Made by a program: the position numbers and the translations under genes. Of a DNA stretch of 64,000 nucleotides, positions 26,630 through 35,642 are shown piece by piece; position 1 is the stretch's first letter; each line of letters starts with the position of its first letter. The notes under the pieces were generated by a model that saw nothing but the letters and a program-made list of their open reading frames with translations, was not told the origin of the DNA and searched no databases. This stretch comes from Mycolicibacterium monacense (GTDB taxonomy: Bacteria; Actinomycetota; Actinomycetes; Mycobacteriales; Mycobacteriaceae). The stretch covers positions 1,922,001-1,986,000 of the forward strand of contig NZ_AP022617.1 of the NCBI RefSeq assembly GCF_010731575.1, in the 5' to 3' direction.

Positions 26630-28879
26630 TCAGAACTTCTCGAGATCGAACCGGTCGTTGTTCATCACCTTGACCCAGGCCGCGACGAAGTCCTCGACGA
26701 ACTTGTCCTTGCTGTCGTCCTGCGCGTAGACCTCGGCGATGCCGCGCAGCACCGAGTTCGAGCCGAACACCAGGTCGTTGGCGGTTGCCGTCCACTTGAT
26801 CTCACCGGTGGCGCGGTCACGACCCTCGAAGACGTTCTCGGTGTTTTCCGACGGCTTCCACGCGGTGTTCATGTCGAGCAGGTTGACGAAGAAGTCGTTG
26901 CTCAGCGCGCCCGGCGAGTTCGTGAACACGCCGTGCTTGGAGCCACCGTGGTTGACGTTGAGCACCCGCAGACCACCGAGGAGTGCGGTCATCTCCGGCG
27001 CGGTCAGGTCCAGGAGGTAGGCCTTCTCCACCAGCAGCTTCTCGACCGACGTCTTCTGGCCCGGCCGGATGTAGTTGCGGAACCCGTCGGCCTTCGTCTC
27101 GAGCACCGCGAACGATTCGACGTCGGTCTGTTCCTGCGACGCATCGGTGCGGCCTGGCGCGAAGTGTACGTCGATCTCGTATCCGGCGTCTTTGGCGGCC
27201 TTTTCGACCGCGGCGGAACCGGCCAAGACGATCAGGTCGGCCAGCGAGATCTTCTTGCCGCCGGAAGCCGAGGCGTTGAAGTCCTGCTGGATCTGCTCGA
27301 GCGTCGGCAGCACCTTGGCCAGCTCGGCCGGCTCGTTGCCCTCCCAGCTGCGCTGCGGTTCCAGGCGCACCCGTGCCCCGTTGGCGCCGCCGCGCTTGTC
27401 GGTGCCGCGGAAGCTCGACGCCGACGCCCAGGCGGTCTTGACCAGCTGCTGCACCGTCAGACCGGACTCCAGCACCTTGCTCTTGAGCGAGGCGATGTCC
27501 GACTCGTCGACCAGTTCGTGGTCGACGTCCGGCACCGGGTCCTGCCAGATCTCGGGCTCGGCGACCCACGGGCCGAGGTAGCGGCTGATCGGCCCCATGT
27601 CGCGGTGCATCAGCTTGTACCAGGCCTTCGCGAACGCCTCGTCCATCTCTTCGGGATGGTCGAGCCAGCGGCGGGTGATCTGGCCGTAGATCGGATCCTC
27701 ACGCATCGACACGTCGGTGACCAGCATCGTGGGCTTGCGCGGCGGGCCGCCGAACGGATCGGGGATGGTCGCCTCGGCGTTCTTGGCCTCGAACTGCCAT
27801 GCGCCGGCAGGGCTCTTGGTCAGCTCCCATTCGTTGCCGTACAGGATCTCGAGGTAGCGGTTGCTCCACTCCGAGTTGGTGCCCGTCCAGATCACCTCGA
27901 GACCGCTGGTGACGGTGTCGTTGGCGTTGCCGGTGCCGAAGGGGCACTTCCAGCCCAGACCCTGCTCCTCGATCGGAGCGCCTTCGGGTTCGGGTCCGAC
28001 GTTCACGTCGGCAGCACCGTGGGTCTTGCCGAGGGTGTGGCCGCCGACGATCAGAGCGGCGGTCTCCTCGTCGTTCATCGCCATGCGGCCGAACGTCTCG
28101 CGGATGTCGTGCGCTGCGGCCAACGGATCCGGCTTGCCTTCGGGCCCTTCGGGATTGACGTAGATCAGGCCCATCGTGGTGGCGCCGAACGGCTCGGCGA
28201 GCTCACGCTTGTCCTCGTTGGTGCCGCCGTACCGCTTGTCGGTGCCCAGCCAGGTGTCCTCCTGGCCCCACAGCATTTCCTCGGGCTCCCAGATGTCTTC
28301 GCGGCCGAATGCGAAGCCGGCCGTCTTGAACCCGGACTGCTCGAGCGCGGCGTTGCCGGCGTAGGCGATCAGGTCGGCCCAGGAAATCTTGTTGCCGTAC
28401 TTCTGTTTGATCGGCCACAGCAGCCGGCGGGCCTTGTCCAGGTTGGCATTGTCGGGCCAGCTGTTGAGCGGGGCGAAGCGCTGCGAGCCCTGCCCGGCGC
28501 CACCGCGACCGTCGAAGATGCGGTAGGTGCCTGCGGCGTGCCAGCTCATCCGGATGAACAGGCCGGCGTAGTTGCCGTAGTCGGCCGGCCACCAGTCCTG
28601 CGAGGTCTGGATGACCTCGATGACGTCGCGTTTGAACGCTTCGAGGTCGAGCTGCGCGAACGCCTCGGCGTAGTTGAAGTCCTCACCGAGCGGGTTGCCC
28701 TTGTCGTTCTGCTTGTGCAGCACGGACACGTCGACCTGCTCGGGCCACCAGTCCTTGTTGGTGAGCGGGGCGTGCGCCTTGGGCTCGGGCGAGTCGATGA
28801 TCGGGTTCTCCGACTCGCTGTTGCTTTGGGTTCCGGAGTCAGAGTGCGGGGGGCGGGTATCGGAGGTATCGGATGACAC
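26630..28879 (-). CDS. katG: Catalase-peroxidase KatG
   Basis: A 749-residue class I heme catalase-peroxidase. The distal triad R110, W113 and H114 is in [18 protein letters not shown], and the proximal region is [10 protein letters not shown]. The duplicated C-terminal domain is complete. It destroys H2O2, and in mycobacteria it activates isoniazid. GTG 28879 is chosen because it follows GGGAAACACC and gives the family-length N-terminus; the frame extends 17 codons upstream. It is second in the furA-katG operon, 47 bases after furA. Confidence 0.97.
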   Translation of the reverse strand: MSSDTSDTRPPHSDSGTQSNSESENPIIDSPEPKAHAPLTNKDWWPEQVDVSVLHKQNDKGNPLGEDFNYAEAFAQLDLEAFKRDVIEVIQTSQDWWPADYGNYAGLFIRMSWHAAGTYRIFDGRGGAGQGSQRFAPLNSWPDNANLDKARRLLWPIKQKYGNKISWADLIAYAGNAALEQSGFKTAGFAFGREDIWEPEEMLWGQEDTWLGTDKRYGGTNEDKRELAEPFGATTMGLIYVNPEGPEGKPDPLAAAHDIRETFGRMAMNDEETAALIVGGHTLGKTHGAADVNVGPEPEGAPIEEQGLGWKCPFGTGNANDTVTSGLEVIWTGTNSEWSNRYLEILYGNEWELTKSPAGAWQFEAKNAEATIPDPFGGPPRKPTMLVTDVSMREDPIYGQITRRWLDHPEEMDEAFAKAWYKLMHRDMGPISRYLGPWVAEPEIWQDPVPDVDHELVDESDIASLKSKVLESGLTVQQLVKTAWASASSFRGTDKRGGANGARVRLEPQRSWEGNEPAELAKVLPTLEQIQQDFNASASGGKKISLADLIVLAGSAAVEKAAKDAGYEIDVHFAPGRTDASQEQTDVESFAVLETKADGFRNYIRPGQKTSVEKLLVEKAYLLDLTAPEMTALLGGLRVLNVNHGGSKHGVFTNSPGALSNDFFVNLLDMNTAWKPSENTENVFEGRDRATGEIKWTATANDLVFGSNSVLRGIAEVYAQDDSKDKFVEDFVAAWVKVMNNDRFDLEKF

Positions 28880-28926
28880 GGTGTTTCCCTTCGTATTCCA
28901 TACATCAAGGTGGTGATGGGCTGCGA

Positions 28927-29391
28927 TCACGGATGTGATCGGGAACTATCTGCGGTGGAACTCTCGGCGGCGCAGTCGGGGCAGACGCCCCAGTAGATGA
29001 CTTCGGCCTCGTCGAGGACGAAGCCGTCGAGAGCGTCGTGTTCGGACGGCATCAGGCACGGGGCTTCGCCCACCGCGCAGTCCACGTCGGCGATCGTCCC
29101 GCACGAGCGGCACACCACGTGGTGGTGGTTGTCGCCGACGCGGGTCTCGTACCGGGCGACCGAACCGGACGGTTGCATCCGCCGGATCAAACGGGCGCCG
29201 GTCAGGGCGTGCAGCACGTCGTAGACCGCCTGCCGCGATACGTCCGGCAGACTGGACCGGACGGTGGCGAAGATGGTCTCGGTGTCTGCGTGGGGGTGGG
29301 CGTGGACCGCTTCCAGCACGGCGACCCGGGGACGGGTGACGCGCAGATCCGCGCCCCGCAACTGGTCCACGTACTCGGACGACGACGACAC
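28927..29391 (-). CDS. furA: FurA, ferric-uptake-type repressor of katG
   Basis: A 154-residue Fur-family repressor. The N-terminal winged helix includes [22 protein letters not shown]. Metal sites are HHHVVCRSC and GVCPDC. FurA represses its own operon with katG under reducing, metal-replete conditions. GTG 29391 ([12 protein letters not shown], matching the M. tuberculosis N-terminus) is preferred over ATG 29400, because a -10 box overlaps that ATG. The mRNA would then be leaderless, as described for furA in other mycobacteria. Confidence 0.95.
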   Translation of the reverse strand: MSSSSEYVDQLRGADLRVTRPRVAVLEAVHAHPHADTETIFATVRSSLPDVSRQAVYDVLHALTGARLIRRMQPSGSVARYETRVGDNHHHVVCRSCGTIADVDCAVGEAPCLMPSEHDALDGFVLDEAEVIYWGVCPDCAAESSTADSSRSHP

Positions 29392-29398
29392 GACAGCC

Positions 29399-29427
29399 AT
29401 ATCACCCGCTTTTTTGGAATAAGTCAA
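29399..29427 (-). promoter_or_regulatory. furA promoter with FurA AT-rich box
   Basis: On the minus strand TTGACT (29422-29427) and TGATAT (29399-29404) are 17 bases apart. The AT-rich stretch between them (TTATTCCAAAAAAG) matches the conserved FurA-binding region upstream of mycobacterial furA. Predicted transcription begins about seven bases later, at the GTG chosen for furA. Confidence 0.75.
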
Positions 29428-29574
29428 GAGTTCATCGCGGGCGTTTTGCGCCGAAACGCCAATCGGCCTGCGCGCCAGGCATATCCGTGACTTCAGCCCG
29501 AGCGGGGTGATCATGACTCCGCGCGTCGCCCCAATCCGGGGTCGACCGCGCCCGGTCGCCACTACTATCGCGTG

Positions 29575-30006
29575 GTGGCCAAACTCGAGTTGACCCGCGA
29601 GCTGTCGCTGGATCCGGACGACGCCTGGACGCATGCCTCCAACCTCGCCGAACTGGGGGACTGGCTCGTCATGCACGAGGGCTGGCGCAGCGAGCTGCCC
29701 GACGAGCTCACGGTGGGCACGACCATCGTCGGTGTGGCCGGCGCCAAGGGCATGCGCAACCGGGTCACCTGGACCATCAAACAGGTGGATCCGCCCACGC
29801 TGCTGCAGGTCGACGGCAAGGGTGTGGGCGGCACCAAGTACGGCATGAAGATGGCGGTGCGCCCGACGTCGTCGGGCTGCGCGTTCACCGTCACCCTCGA
29901 ACTCGGGGGCGCGCCCCTGTTCGGCCCGATCGGCGCCGCGGCCGCCCGCGCGGTCAAGGGCGACATCGAGCGGTCGATCAGCCGTTTCGAGGAGCTCTAC
30001 GTCTGA
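29575..30006 (+). CDS. SRPBCC family protein (type II toxin/START-like)
   Basis: A 143-residue START/Bet v1-like protein (VAKLELTRELSLDPDDAWTHASNLAELGDW ...), a common actinobacterial small SRPBCC. These bind hydrophobic ligands; no catalytic residues are conserved enough to assign a reaction. Two GTG codons (29572, 29575) are possible starts. It is divergent from furA and ends at a perfect palindrome that lies before the carboxyltransferase gene. Confidence 0.8.
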   Translation: MAKLELTRELSLDPDDAWTHASNLAELGDWLVMHEGWRSELPDELTVGTTIVGVAGAKGMRNRVTWTIKQVDPPTLLQVDGKGVGGTKYGMKMAVRPTSSGCAFTVTLELGGAPLFGPIGAAAARAVKGDIERSISRFEELYV

Positions 30007-30008
30007 GG

Positions 30009-30034
30009 GTCCGTCCGCGGCGCCGCGGACGGAC
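30009..30034. repeat. Perfect 26-base palindrome
   Basis: A fully self-complementary 26-base sequence begins two bases after the SRPBCC stop codon and ends nine bases before the first start codon available to the carboxyltransferase gene. It can fold as a hairpin with no T-run. It may be a terminator, a translation-controlling hairpin or a protein site. Confidence 0.75.
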
Positions 30035-30043
30035 TACGCCGAA

Positions 30044-31555
30044 TTGTTGCGCCGCCGCGCGCTGACCGAGGACGCCGCACGCCCGGAGGCGGTCGCGCGC
30101 CGGCACGAAGCCGGTGGGCGCACGGCGCGCGAGAACATCGCCGATCTGGTCGACGAGGGATCGTTCGTCGAGTACGGCCGGTTCGCGATCGCCGCCCAGC
30201 GGGCGCGTCGCGACCTCGACGACCTGATCGCCCGCACCCCCGCAGACGGGCTGATCGCCGGGACGGCACGGATCGGCGGCGCCGCCTGCGCGGTCCTGTC
30301 GTACGACTACACCGTGCTGGCCGGCACTCAGGGTGCTCTGGGGCACCGTAAGAAGGATCGGCTGTTCGACCTGATCGAGCGGATGCGCCTGCCCACGGTG
30401 TTCTTCGCCGAAGGTGGCGGCGGACGCCCGGGGGACACCGACTTCCCGGTGGCGTCCTCGCTCGACGTCCGCGCGTTCAAGCTGTGGGCCGGGCTCTCGG
30501 GCCTCGTCCCCCGGATCGCGGTGGTCAAGGGTCGGTGTTTCGCGGGCAACGCTGTCATCGCGGGCTGCGCCGATCTCATCGTCGCGACGTCGGACACGTC
30601 CATCGGCATGGGTGGTCCGGCCATGATCGCCGGCGGCGGCCTCGGTGACGTACCGCCCGACGCGGTCGGACCCATCACTACGCAGGAACCCAACGGGGTG
30701 GTCGACATCGTGGTGGATGACGAGGCGCAGGCCGTCGCGGTCGCCAGGACACTCATCGGCTACTTCGGTGGGCCGGCCGCACCCGGCGAGGCCCCGGACC
30801 AGAGTGCTTTGCGCACAGCGGTTCCCGAGCGCGCGCGACGCGCCTACGATGTCGCGCCGATCATCCGGACTCTGGCCGACGACGGTTCCGCGACGTTCCT
30901 GCGCGAGCGCTTCGCCAGGGAGATGGTGACCGCGCTCATCCGCATCGAGGGCCGGCCCGTCGGTGTGCTGGCCAACGACACCCGCTTCATGGCCGGCGCC
31001 ATCACCGCGGCGGCCTCGGACAAGGCGGCGCGCTTCCTGCAACTCTGCGACGCGTTCGACATCCCGGTGCTGTCGCTGGTCGACTGCCCGGGTTACATGG
31101 TGGGACCGGCCGCGGAGGCAGAAGCTCTGGTGCGCAGGGGATCTCGGCTCCTCGTCGCGGGTGCGGCATTGCAGGTGCCGTTGATCGCGGTGGTGTTGCG
31201 CCGAGGATACGGCCTGGGTGCGCAGGCGATGACCGGCGGCGGACTGCACGAACCGCTGCTGACGGTCGCCTGGCCGGGCGCGCATCTGGGTCCGATGGGG
31301 CTCGAAGGCGCTGTGCGGCTCGGCCTGCGCAAGGAACTCGAGGCGATCGCCGACGACGCGGAACGCGAGGAGGCGGTGCGGCGGGCCACCGCCGCGGCGG
31401 AGGACAACGCGAAGGCGCTCAACGCCGCCGCCGTCTTCGAGATCGACGACGTGATCGACCCGGCGGAGACCCGCAGCCTCGTCGCCGCCACCCTGGCCGC
31501 GGCCTCGGCCGCCCCACGCGAACGGCACCCGCACCGGTTCGTCGACACCTGGTGA
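30044..31555 (+). CDS. Acyl-CoA carboxylase carboxyltransferase (AccD-like)
   Basis: A 503-residue biotin-dependent carboxyltransferase with fused beta and alpha halves, like mycobacterial AccD proteins. ARHEAGGRTARENIADLVDEGSF-type start sequence, GQ/GG-rich oxyanion regions (FFAEGGGGRPGD, GGPAMIAGGG) and the C-terminal ALRRGYGLGAQAM-like block are present. It would transfer carboxyl from biotin to an acyl-CoA. The recognisable family sequence (TDYAELLRRR) begins upstream of the first start codon, TTG 30044, so the true start is unclear. No biotin-carrier gene is adjacent. Confidence 0.82.
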   Translation: MLRRRALTEDAARPEAVARRHEAGGRTARENIADLVDEGSFVEYGRFAIAAQRARRDLDDLIARTPADGLIAGTARIGGAACAVLSYDYTVLAGTQGALGHRKKDRLFDLIERMRLPTVFFAEGGGGRPGDTDFPVASSLDVRAFKLWAGLSGLVPRIAVVKGRCFAGNAVIAGCADLIVATSDTSIGMGGPAMIAGGGLGDVPPDAVGPITTQEPNGVVDIVVDDEAQAVAVARTLIGYFGGPAAPGEAPDQSALRTAVPERARRAYDVAPIIRTLADDGSATFLRERFAREMVTALIRIEGRPVGVLANDTRFMAGAITAAASDKAARFLQLCDAFDIPVLSLVDCPGYMVGPAAEAEALVRRGSRLLVAGAALQVPLIAVVLRRGYGLGAQAMTGGGLHEPLLTVAWPGAHLGPMGLEGAVRLGLRKELEAIADDAEREEAVRRATAAAEDNAKALNAAAVFEIDDVIDPAETRSLVAATLAAASAAPRERHPHRFVDTW

Positions 31556-31922
31556 CCGGTCGCGGTTGACCGCCGAAGCGCCGGGTGACACCCAGCCCGT
31601 GCCACAGAACACGGACTGATCGTCGCCGACCCGCGGTCGAAGTGATGGGCGCCGGTAGCGGATTCGAAGCCGGCCCGGCAAACCGGTCAAGGAGTGCACC
31701 TACTGTGGCGCCGCCCTCCTGACCTGCGTGGTCCAGGTCATGTATCTACGCCCAAGTTAATTAGTTCGTCGCCGTTCACGCAGCTCACGGCGCTGCTCTC
31801 TCATACTTTCTCAGATTTTTCTGTTGATCTTGTAAGCAACGGGGTATCCGGCTCAACACCACAGCCGAGCGCATGCGACTCGGTAGCTATGCCGACCAGG
31901 AGCGGACGGAAAGGTGCACGAC
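31556..31922. other. 367-base intergenic region with AT-rich promoter segment
   Basis: No gene is supportable here. The first 150 bases are ordinary GC-rich sequence. From about 31738 to 31850 the sequence is much more AT-rich than its surroundings (AAGTTAATTAG, CTCAGATTTTTCTG). It holds a SigF-type promoter candidate for the repeat-protein/M50 operon. About 70 bases of untranslated leader would follow. Confidence 0.5.
31823..31847 (+). promoter_or_regulatory. Candidate SigF-type promoter
   Basis: GTTG (31823-31826), 15 bases, then GGGTAT (31842-31847) fits the mycobacterial SigF consensus (GTTT-N15-17-GGGTAT) with one mismatch. It lies 76 bases before the ATG of the repeat protein. Confidence 0.4.
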
Positions 31923-32750
31923 ATGACCATCGACGGACTTACCCCCGAGGAACTCTCGGCCGAGAGCGCCATTGCACTCCCGGACAAGGAGGTCGTCTCG
32001 ATCCTCGACTTGAACGCTGACGTGGACGTCGCGATCGATGCGGCGTCGCCGATCGACCTTGCCGCGGCCGCGAACCTGAACGTCGCCGCACCGATCGACG
32101 CCGCCGCGGGCGCCAATGTGCTGTCCTACGGCTCGGGTGCGCAGGCGGTCGTCGACCAGGGCGCGATGATCGACCAGAACCTCGAAGCGGACGCCTACGC
32201 CTCGTCCACTCAGGTCAGTGGCATCGACCAGGGCGGAATGGACACCGACGCCGACGAGGTCCCCCCGACCGATGGCACGGGTACCGGCACCGACACCGGC
32301 ACCGACGGCACGGGCACCACCGTGGACACCAGCCCGGCCGCACTGCTCGACGGCAACCTGCTCAACGTCAACGTCAACGTCGACCTCGACGCCGACCTGG
32401 CCGCACCGATCAGCGGCGCAGTGGCGGCCAACGCGAACGTGGCCGCCCCGATCAACGCCGGTGTGGCCGCCAACATCGGCTCGGTGGACTCCGATGCGAT
32501 CTCGGTCGCCGAACAGGACGCGATCATCACCCAGAACCTCGAGGGCAGCGCAACGGCGATCTCCAACCAGGATTCGGAGATCTCGCAGGGTGACAGCGAC
32601 GCCGGCGACACCACCGGCGGCACGGCCGACGCAGGCACCGACTCCGGCACGGGCGGTACGAGCAGCGCGGATTCCGGTGGCTCGAGCGATTCCGGCGGCT
32701 CGGGCTCCACCGGCAGCAGCGGGGACGGCGGGGGCTCGACGGCCGGCTGA
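31923..32750 (+). CDS. Cysteine-free repeat protein, candidate substrate of the adjacent M50 protease
   Basis: A 275-residue acidic Ala/Asp/Asn/Gly-rich protein with no Cys and no classical signal peptide. Residues 1-28 look like a peptide leader (LTPEELSAESAIALPDKEVVSIL is helical and charged). Two related units follow, about 29-97 and 140-212. Each has alternating Asn/Asp-Val strands, an AANxNVAAPI-type core, and an ending similar to QDAIITQNLEG. Thr/Gly- and Ser/Gly-rich linkers follow each unit. ATG 31923 has GGAAAGG eight bases upstream. Function unknown. The pairing with the next gene suggests it is processed or exported by that protease. Confidence 0.75.
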   Translation: MTIDGLTPEELSAESAIALPDKEVVSILDLNADVDVAIDAASPIDLAAAANLNVAAPIDAAAGANVLSYGSGAQAVVDQGAMIDQNLEADAYASSTQVSGIDQGGMDTDADEVPPTDGTGTGTDTGTDGTGTTVDTSPAALLDGNLLNVNVNVDLDADLAAPISGAVAANANVAAPINAGVAANIGSVDSDAISVAEQDAIITQNLEGSATAISNQDSEISQGDSDAGDTTGGTADAGTDSGTGGTSSADSGGSSDSGGSGSTGSSGDGGGSTAG

Positions 32751-32780
32751 ACCGCCTGACACGCGAGGGGAAGCACTCCT

Positions 32781-35324
32781 GTGACCACGATGGGCGCCGA
32801 GCCGACCCAGGCCGGACTGCAGCGCGCCGACGGTGTCGAGCTGATCGGGGAGATGGTGGGATCCGGTTACCGGGTCCCACCCTCCCTGGTCCGCCGCGCC
32901 GACGGCCAGACAGTCCAGCTGACGCCGCTGCTCTATGCCGTGTTGCGGGCCATCGACGGCCGCAGGTCCGCGGCCGAGGTGGCGCAGGAGGTCTCGTCGT
33001 CCACCGGCCGCACCGTCAGCGAGGACAACGTCCGCCACTTCGTCGACAAACTTCGACCGCTGGGCCTCCTGGTCCGGGCGGACGGCGCCCAGCCGGCGCT
33101 CAAGAAGCAGAACCCGTTGCTGGGCCTGCGTTTCCGGTATGCGGTGACCGACCCCGACCGCACCCGACGGGTGACCGACCCGTTCCGGGTCCTGTTCCGG
33201 ACGTGGGTGGTGCTGCCTGCACTCGCGGCGTTCGCGGCCGTGTGCTGGTGGGTGTTCTTCGAGAAGGGCCTCGCGTCCGCGGCGCATGACGCGTTCGAAC
33301 GGCCCGGACTGCTGATCCTGGTCTTCGTGGTCACCATCGTCTCGGCGGGCTTCCACGAATTCGGCCACGCCGCCGCCGCACGCTACGGCGGGGCGACTCC
33401 CGGCGTGATGGGTTTCGGCGTCTACCTCGTCTGGCCGGCGTTCTACACCGACGTCACAGACTCCTACCGGCTCGGGCGCGGCGGCCGCATCCGCACCGAC
33501 CTGGGCGGTCTCTACTTCAACGCGCTCGTGGCGGTCGCGATCACCGGGCTGTGGCTGTGGATCGGTTACGACGCACTGCTTCTCATCGTGGCCACCCAGA
33601 TTCTGCAGATGCTTCGCCAGCTGGCGCCGCTGGTGCGGTTCGACGGCTACCACGTCCTCGCCGACGTGACCGGAGTGCCCGATCTCTACTCCCGGATCAA
33701 ACCGACCCTGCTGGGCGCCCTGCCGTGGCGGTGGGGCGATCCGCACGCGCGTTTGCTCAAGCCGTGGGCCCGCATCGTGGTGACGGTATGGGTGGTGGTC
33801 GTCGTTCCGCTGCTGCTGGCCACCCTGGCGCTCGCGGTGTGGACGCTGCCGCGTCTGGTGGGCACGGCGTGGGCGAGCCTGAACAAGCAGCAGGACGTTC
33901 TGCTCACCGCGTGGGCCGACGGCGACATGATCCAGGCGATCGCCCGGGTGCTGGCGATGACGGCGATCGTCATCCCGGTCGCCGGCGTGATCTACATGCT
34001 GGTGCGGTTCGTTCGCCGCACCGTCGCGGGTGTCTGGAAGAGCACCGCCGGGAAGCCGCTCATGCGGATGGTCGCGGTGGCGGCCGGTGCGGTGATCTGC
34101 GCCGGTGTCGCCTACGCGTGGTGGCCTGACGAGGCGGCCTATCGGCCGATCCAGCCGTGGGAGCGCGGAACGATCGGCGACATCGTCTACGCGCTGAAGT
34201 CCGACGACATGGGCGGACCGGTCCGGCGCGACGGCGACCCGCGACTCGTCTCGGCGCCCACGTTCGTCAAGGGCCAGCAGGGCGTGATCCAGGCCGTCTG
34301 GGACACCGACGCCCCGATGCCGACACAACAGGCCCCGCAGTTGGCGCTGATCATGGTGCCCCGACAGGAGGTCGACTACACCGGAAGCAGTGGCAGCGCG
34401 GGCGTCTCCGGCGGTGGCGCGGTGGCGGGAAGCACCACCGGCGCCGACGACGGCTGGGTGTTCCCCGTCAACCGGCCGCTCGCCCCGGAGCCCGGCGACA
34501 ATCAGGCTCTCGCGGTCAACACCACCGACGGCACCACGGTCTACGAAGCGGCGTTCGCGATGGTGTACGTGACGGACAACTCCGACGCGATGAACGTCAA
34601 CGAAGCACAGGCTTACGCCTCGTGCGACTCCTGCGCCGCGGTGGCGGTGGCGTATCAGGTCGTCTTCGTCATCGACAGCGACCCCGCCGACGACAACGTG
34701 GTGGCCCCGCAGAACCTGGCGGGCGCGTTGAACTACGAATGCGCGAACTGCCTCACCTATGCCCTGGCCCGCCAGGTGTTCATCACCCTCGACGAACCGC
34801 TGTCCGAGGAGGCCACCAAGGAACTCGACGCGGTGTGGGCCGAGTTGGCGCAATTCGAGAAGGACATCGAAGCCGGCAAGGTCCCTCCCGATCAGATCGA
34901 GGCGCGCCTCGACGGCTACACCACCCGGATCATGGCGATCGTCGAGAAGGATCAGCCGGGAACGATCCCGACGACCAGCGGGACCCCGCCGACGACGAGC
35001 ACCGGCGTCGCCACCTCGACCACGGTCGCGCCGTCGACCACCGCGCCGTCGACCTCGGCACCGCCGACCGTCAGCGGTACGAGTCAGGCCCCGACCACGG
35101 CGGGGGAGACGGCCGTCGAAACCGCTGCCGAAACCGCCACCACCGATCCGTCGACGGCGAGCACGTCGGCACCGGCGACGGCGGAGAGTTCGGCGCCCAG
35201 CGAGCCGACCGCGACCAGTGATCCCACCGCCGACGGGACCACCTCCGGTGACACGTCGGGCGCCACCTCGGGTGACACGAGTGCGGACACCGGCACCTCA
35301 GACGGGACAGCCACCACTCCCTGA
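32781..35324 (+). CDS. Putative peptide zinc metalloprotease: PqqD-like domain, M50 membrane core, CxxC extracytoplasmic domain
   Basis: An 847-residue membrane protein. Residues about 18-105 are PqqD/RRE-like (VRRADGQTVQLTPLLYAVLRAIDG ... VDKLRPLGLLV, broken by variation). A site-2-protease-type core follows, with HEFGH at 192-196 and D288 in RFDGYH as third zinc ligand, among about seven membrane segments ending near 440. The outside portion has two CxxC motifs (CDSC, CANC) in a repeated VAVAYQV/TYALARQV context. It ends in a 120-residue Thr/Ser/Pro tail. Similar to YydH-type peptide metalloproteases. It follows the repeat protein by 30 bases. Confidence 0.82.
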   Translation: MTTMGAEPTQAGLQRADGVELIGEMVGSGYRVPPSLVRRADGQTVQLTPLLYAVLRAIDGRRSAAEVAQEVSSSTGRTVSEDNVRHFVDKLRPLGLLVRADGAQPALKKQNPLLGLRFRYAVTDPDRTRRVTDPFRVLFRTWVVLPALAAFAAVCWWVFFEKGLASAAHDAFERPGLLILVFVVTIVSAGFHEFGHAAAARYGGATPGVMGFGVYLVWPAFYTDVTDSYRLGRGGRIRTDLGGLYFNALVAVAITGLWLWIGYDALLLIVATQILQMLRQLAPLVRFDGYHVLADVTGVPDLYSRIKPTLLGALPWRWGDPHARLLKPWARIVVTVWVVVVVPLLLATLALAVWTLPRLVGTAWASLNKQQDVLLTAWADGDMIQAIARVLAMTAIVIPVAGVIYMLVRFVRRTVAGVWKSTAGKPLMRMVAVAAGAVICAGVAYAWWPDEAAYRPIQPWERGTIGDIVYALKSDDMGGPVRRDGDPRLVSAPTFVKGQQGVIQAVWDTDAPMPTQQAPQLALIMVPRQEVDYTGSSGSAGVSGGGAVAGSTTGADDGWVFPVNRPLAPEPGDNQALAVNTTDGTTVYEAAFAMVYVTDNSDAMNVNEAQAYASCDSCAAVAVAYQVVFVIDSDPADDNVVAPQNLAGALNYECANCLTYALARQVFITLDEPLSEEATKELDAVWAELAQFEKDIEAGKVPPDQIEARLDGYTTRIMAIVEKDQPGTIPTTSGTPPTTSTGVATSTTVAPSTTAPSTSAPPTVSGTSQAPTTAGETAVETAAETATTDPSTASTSAPATAESSAPSEPTATSDPTADGTTSGDTSGATSGDTSADTGTSDGTATTP

Positions 35325-35335
35325 CCGAGCAACGC

Positions 35336-35557
35336 TCACTCCTCGTCGCGTCGGCCGAGCGCCGCGCGGATCAGCGGGAGGAACCACCCCGACAGCGGCC
35401 ACACCGCCGCGAGTGCCACCGCGCACAGCACGCTGACGGTGTTGAACACGAGACGATCGCGTCGGCCGCGTTCGTCATCGCCGAACTGCCGCCGCAGCAG
35501 CAGCACGGTGGTCAACAACCATCCGCCCAGGTACAGGGCGATGAGCAGATACCTCAT
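35336..35557 (-). CDS. Small two-helix membrane protein
   Basis: A 73-residue protein with two hydrophobic segments (about 3-20 and 40-62) separated by a basic and acidic loop (RRQFGDDERGRRDR). ATG 35557 begins directly at the first membrane helix; an upstream extension of the frame lacks membrane character. It is convergent with the M50 gene. I do not recognise the family. Confidence 0.65.
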   Translation of the reverse strand: MRYLLIALYLGGWLLTTVLLLRRQFGDDERGRRDRLVFNTVSVLCAVALAAVWPLSGWFLPLIRAALGRRDEE

Positions 35558-35642
35558 CACCCGCCGTTGTACACCACCGGAGGCGCAACTCGCGCCCACG
35601 TCGTCCCGTCGGTCTCACGGTAAGCCCATAGACTGACCGCCC

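Noticed and set aside
26612..28876. A long open frame antisense to katG on the plus strand
   Set aside because: It mirrors the GC-rich third codon positions of katG, has no family similarity, and katG is unambiguous.
31690..31740. Possible Cys-rich small peptide (ECTYCGAALLTC) before the repeat protein
   Set aside because: The frame has no good start or ribosome site and leads into AT-rich promoter sequence; considered chance.
31887..34853. A very long open frame antisense to the repeat-protein/M50 genes
   Set aside because: Arg/Gly/His-rich composition typical of a shadow frame, with no domains and no plausible start region.
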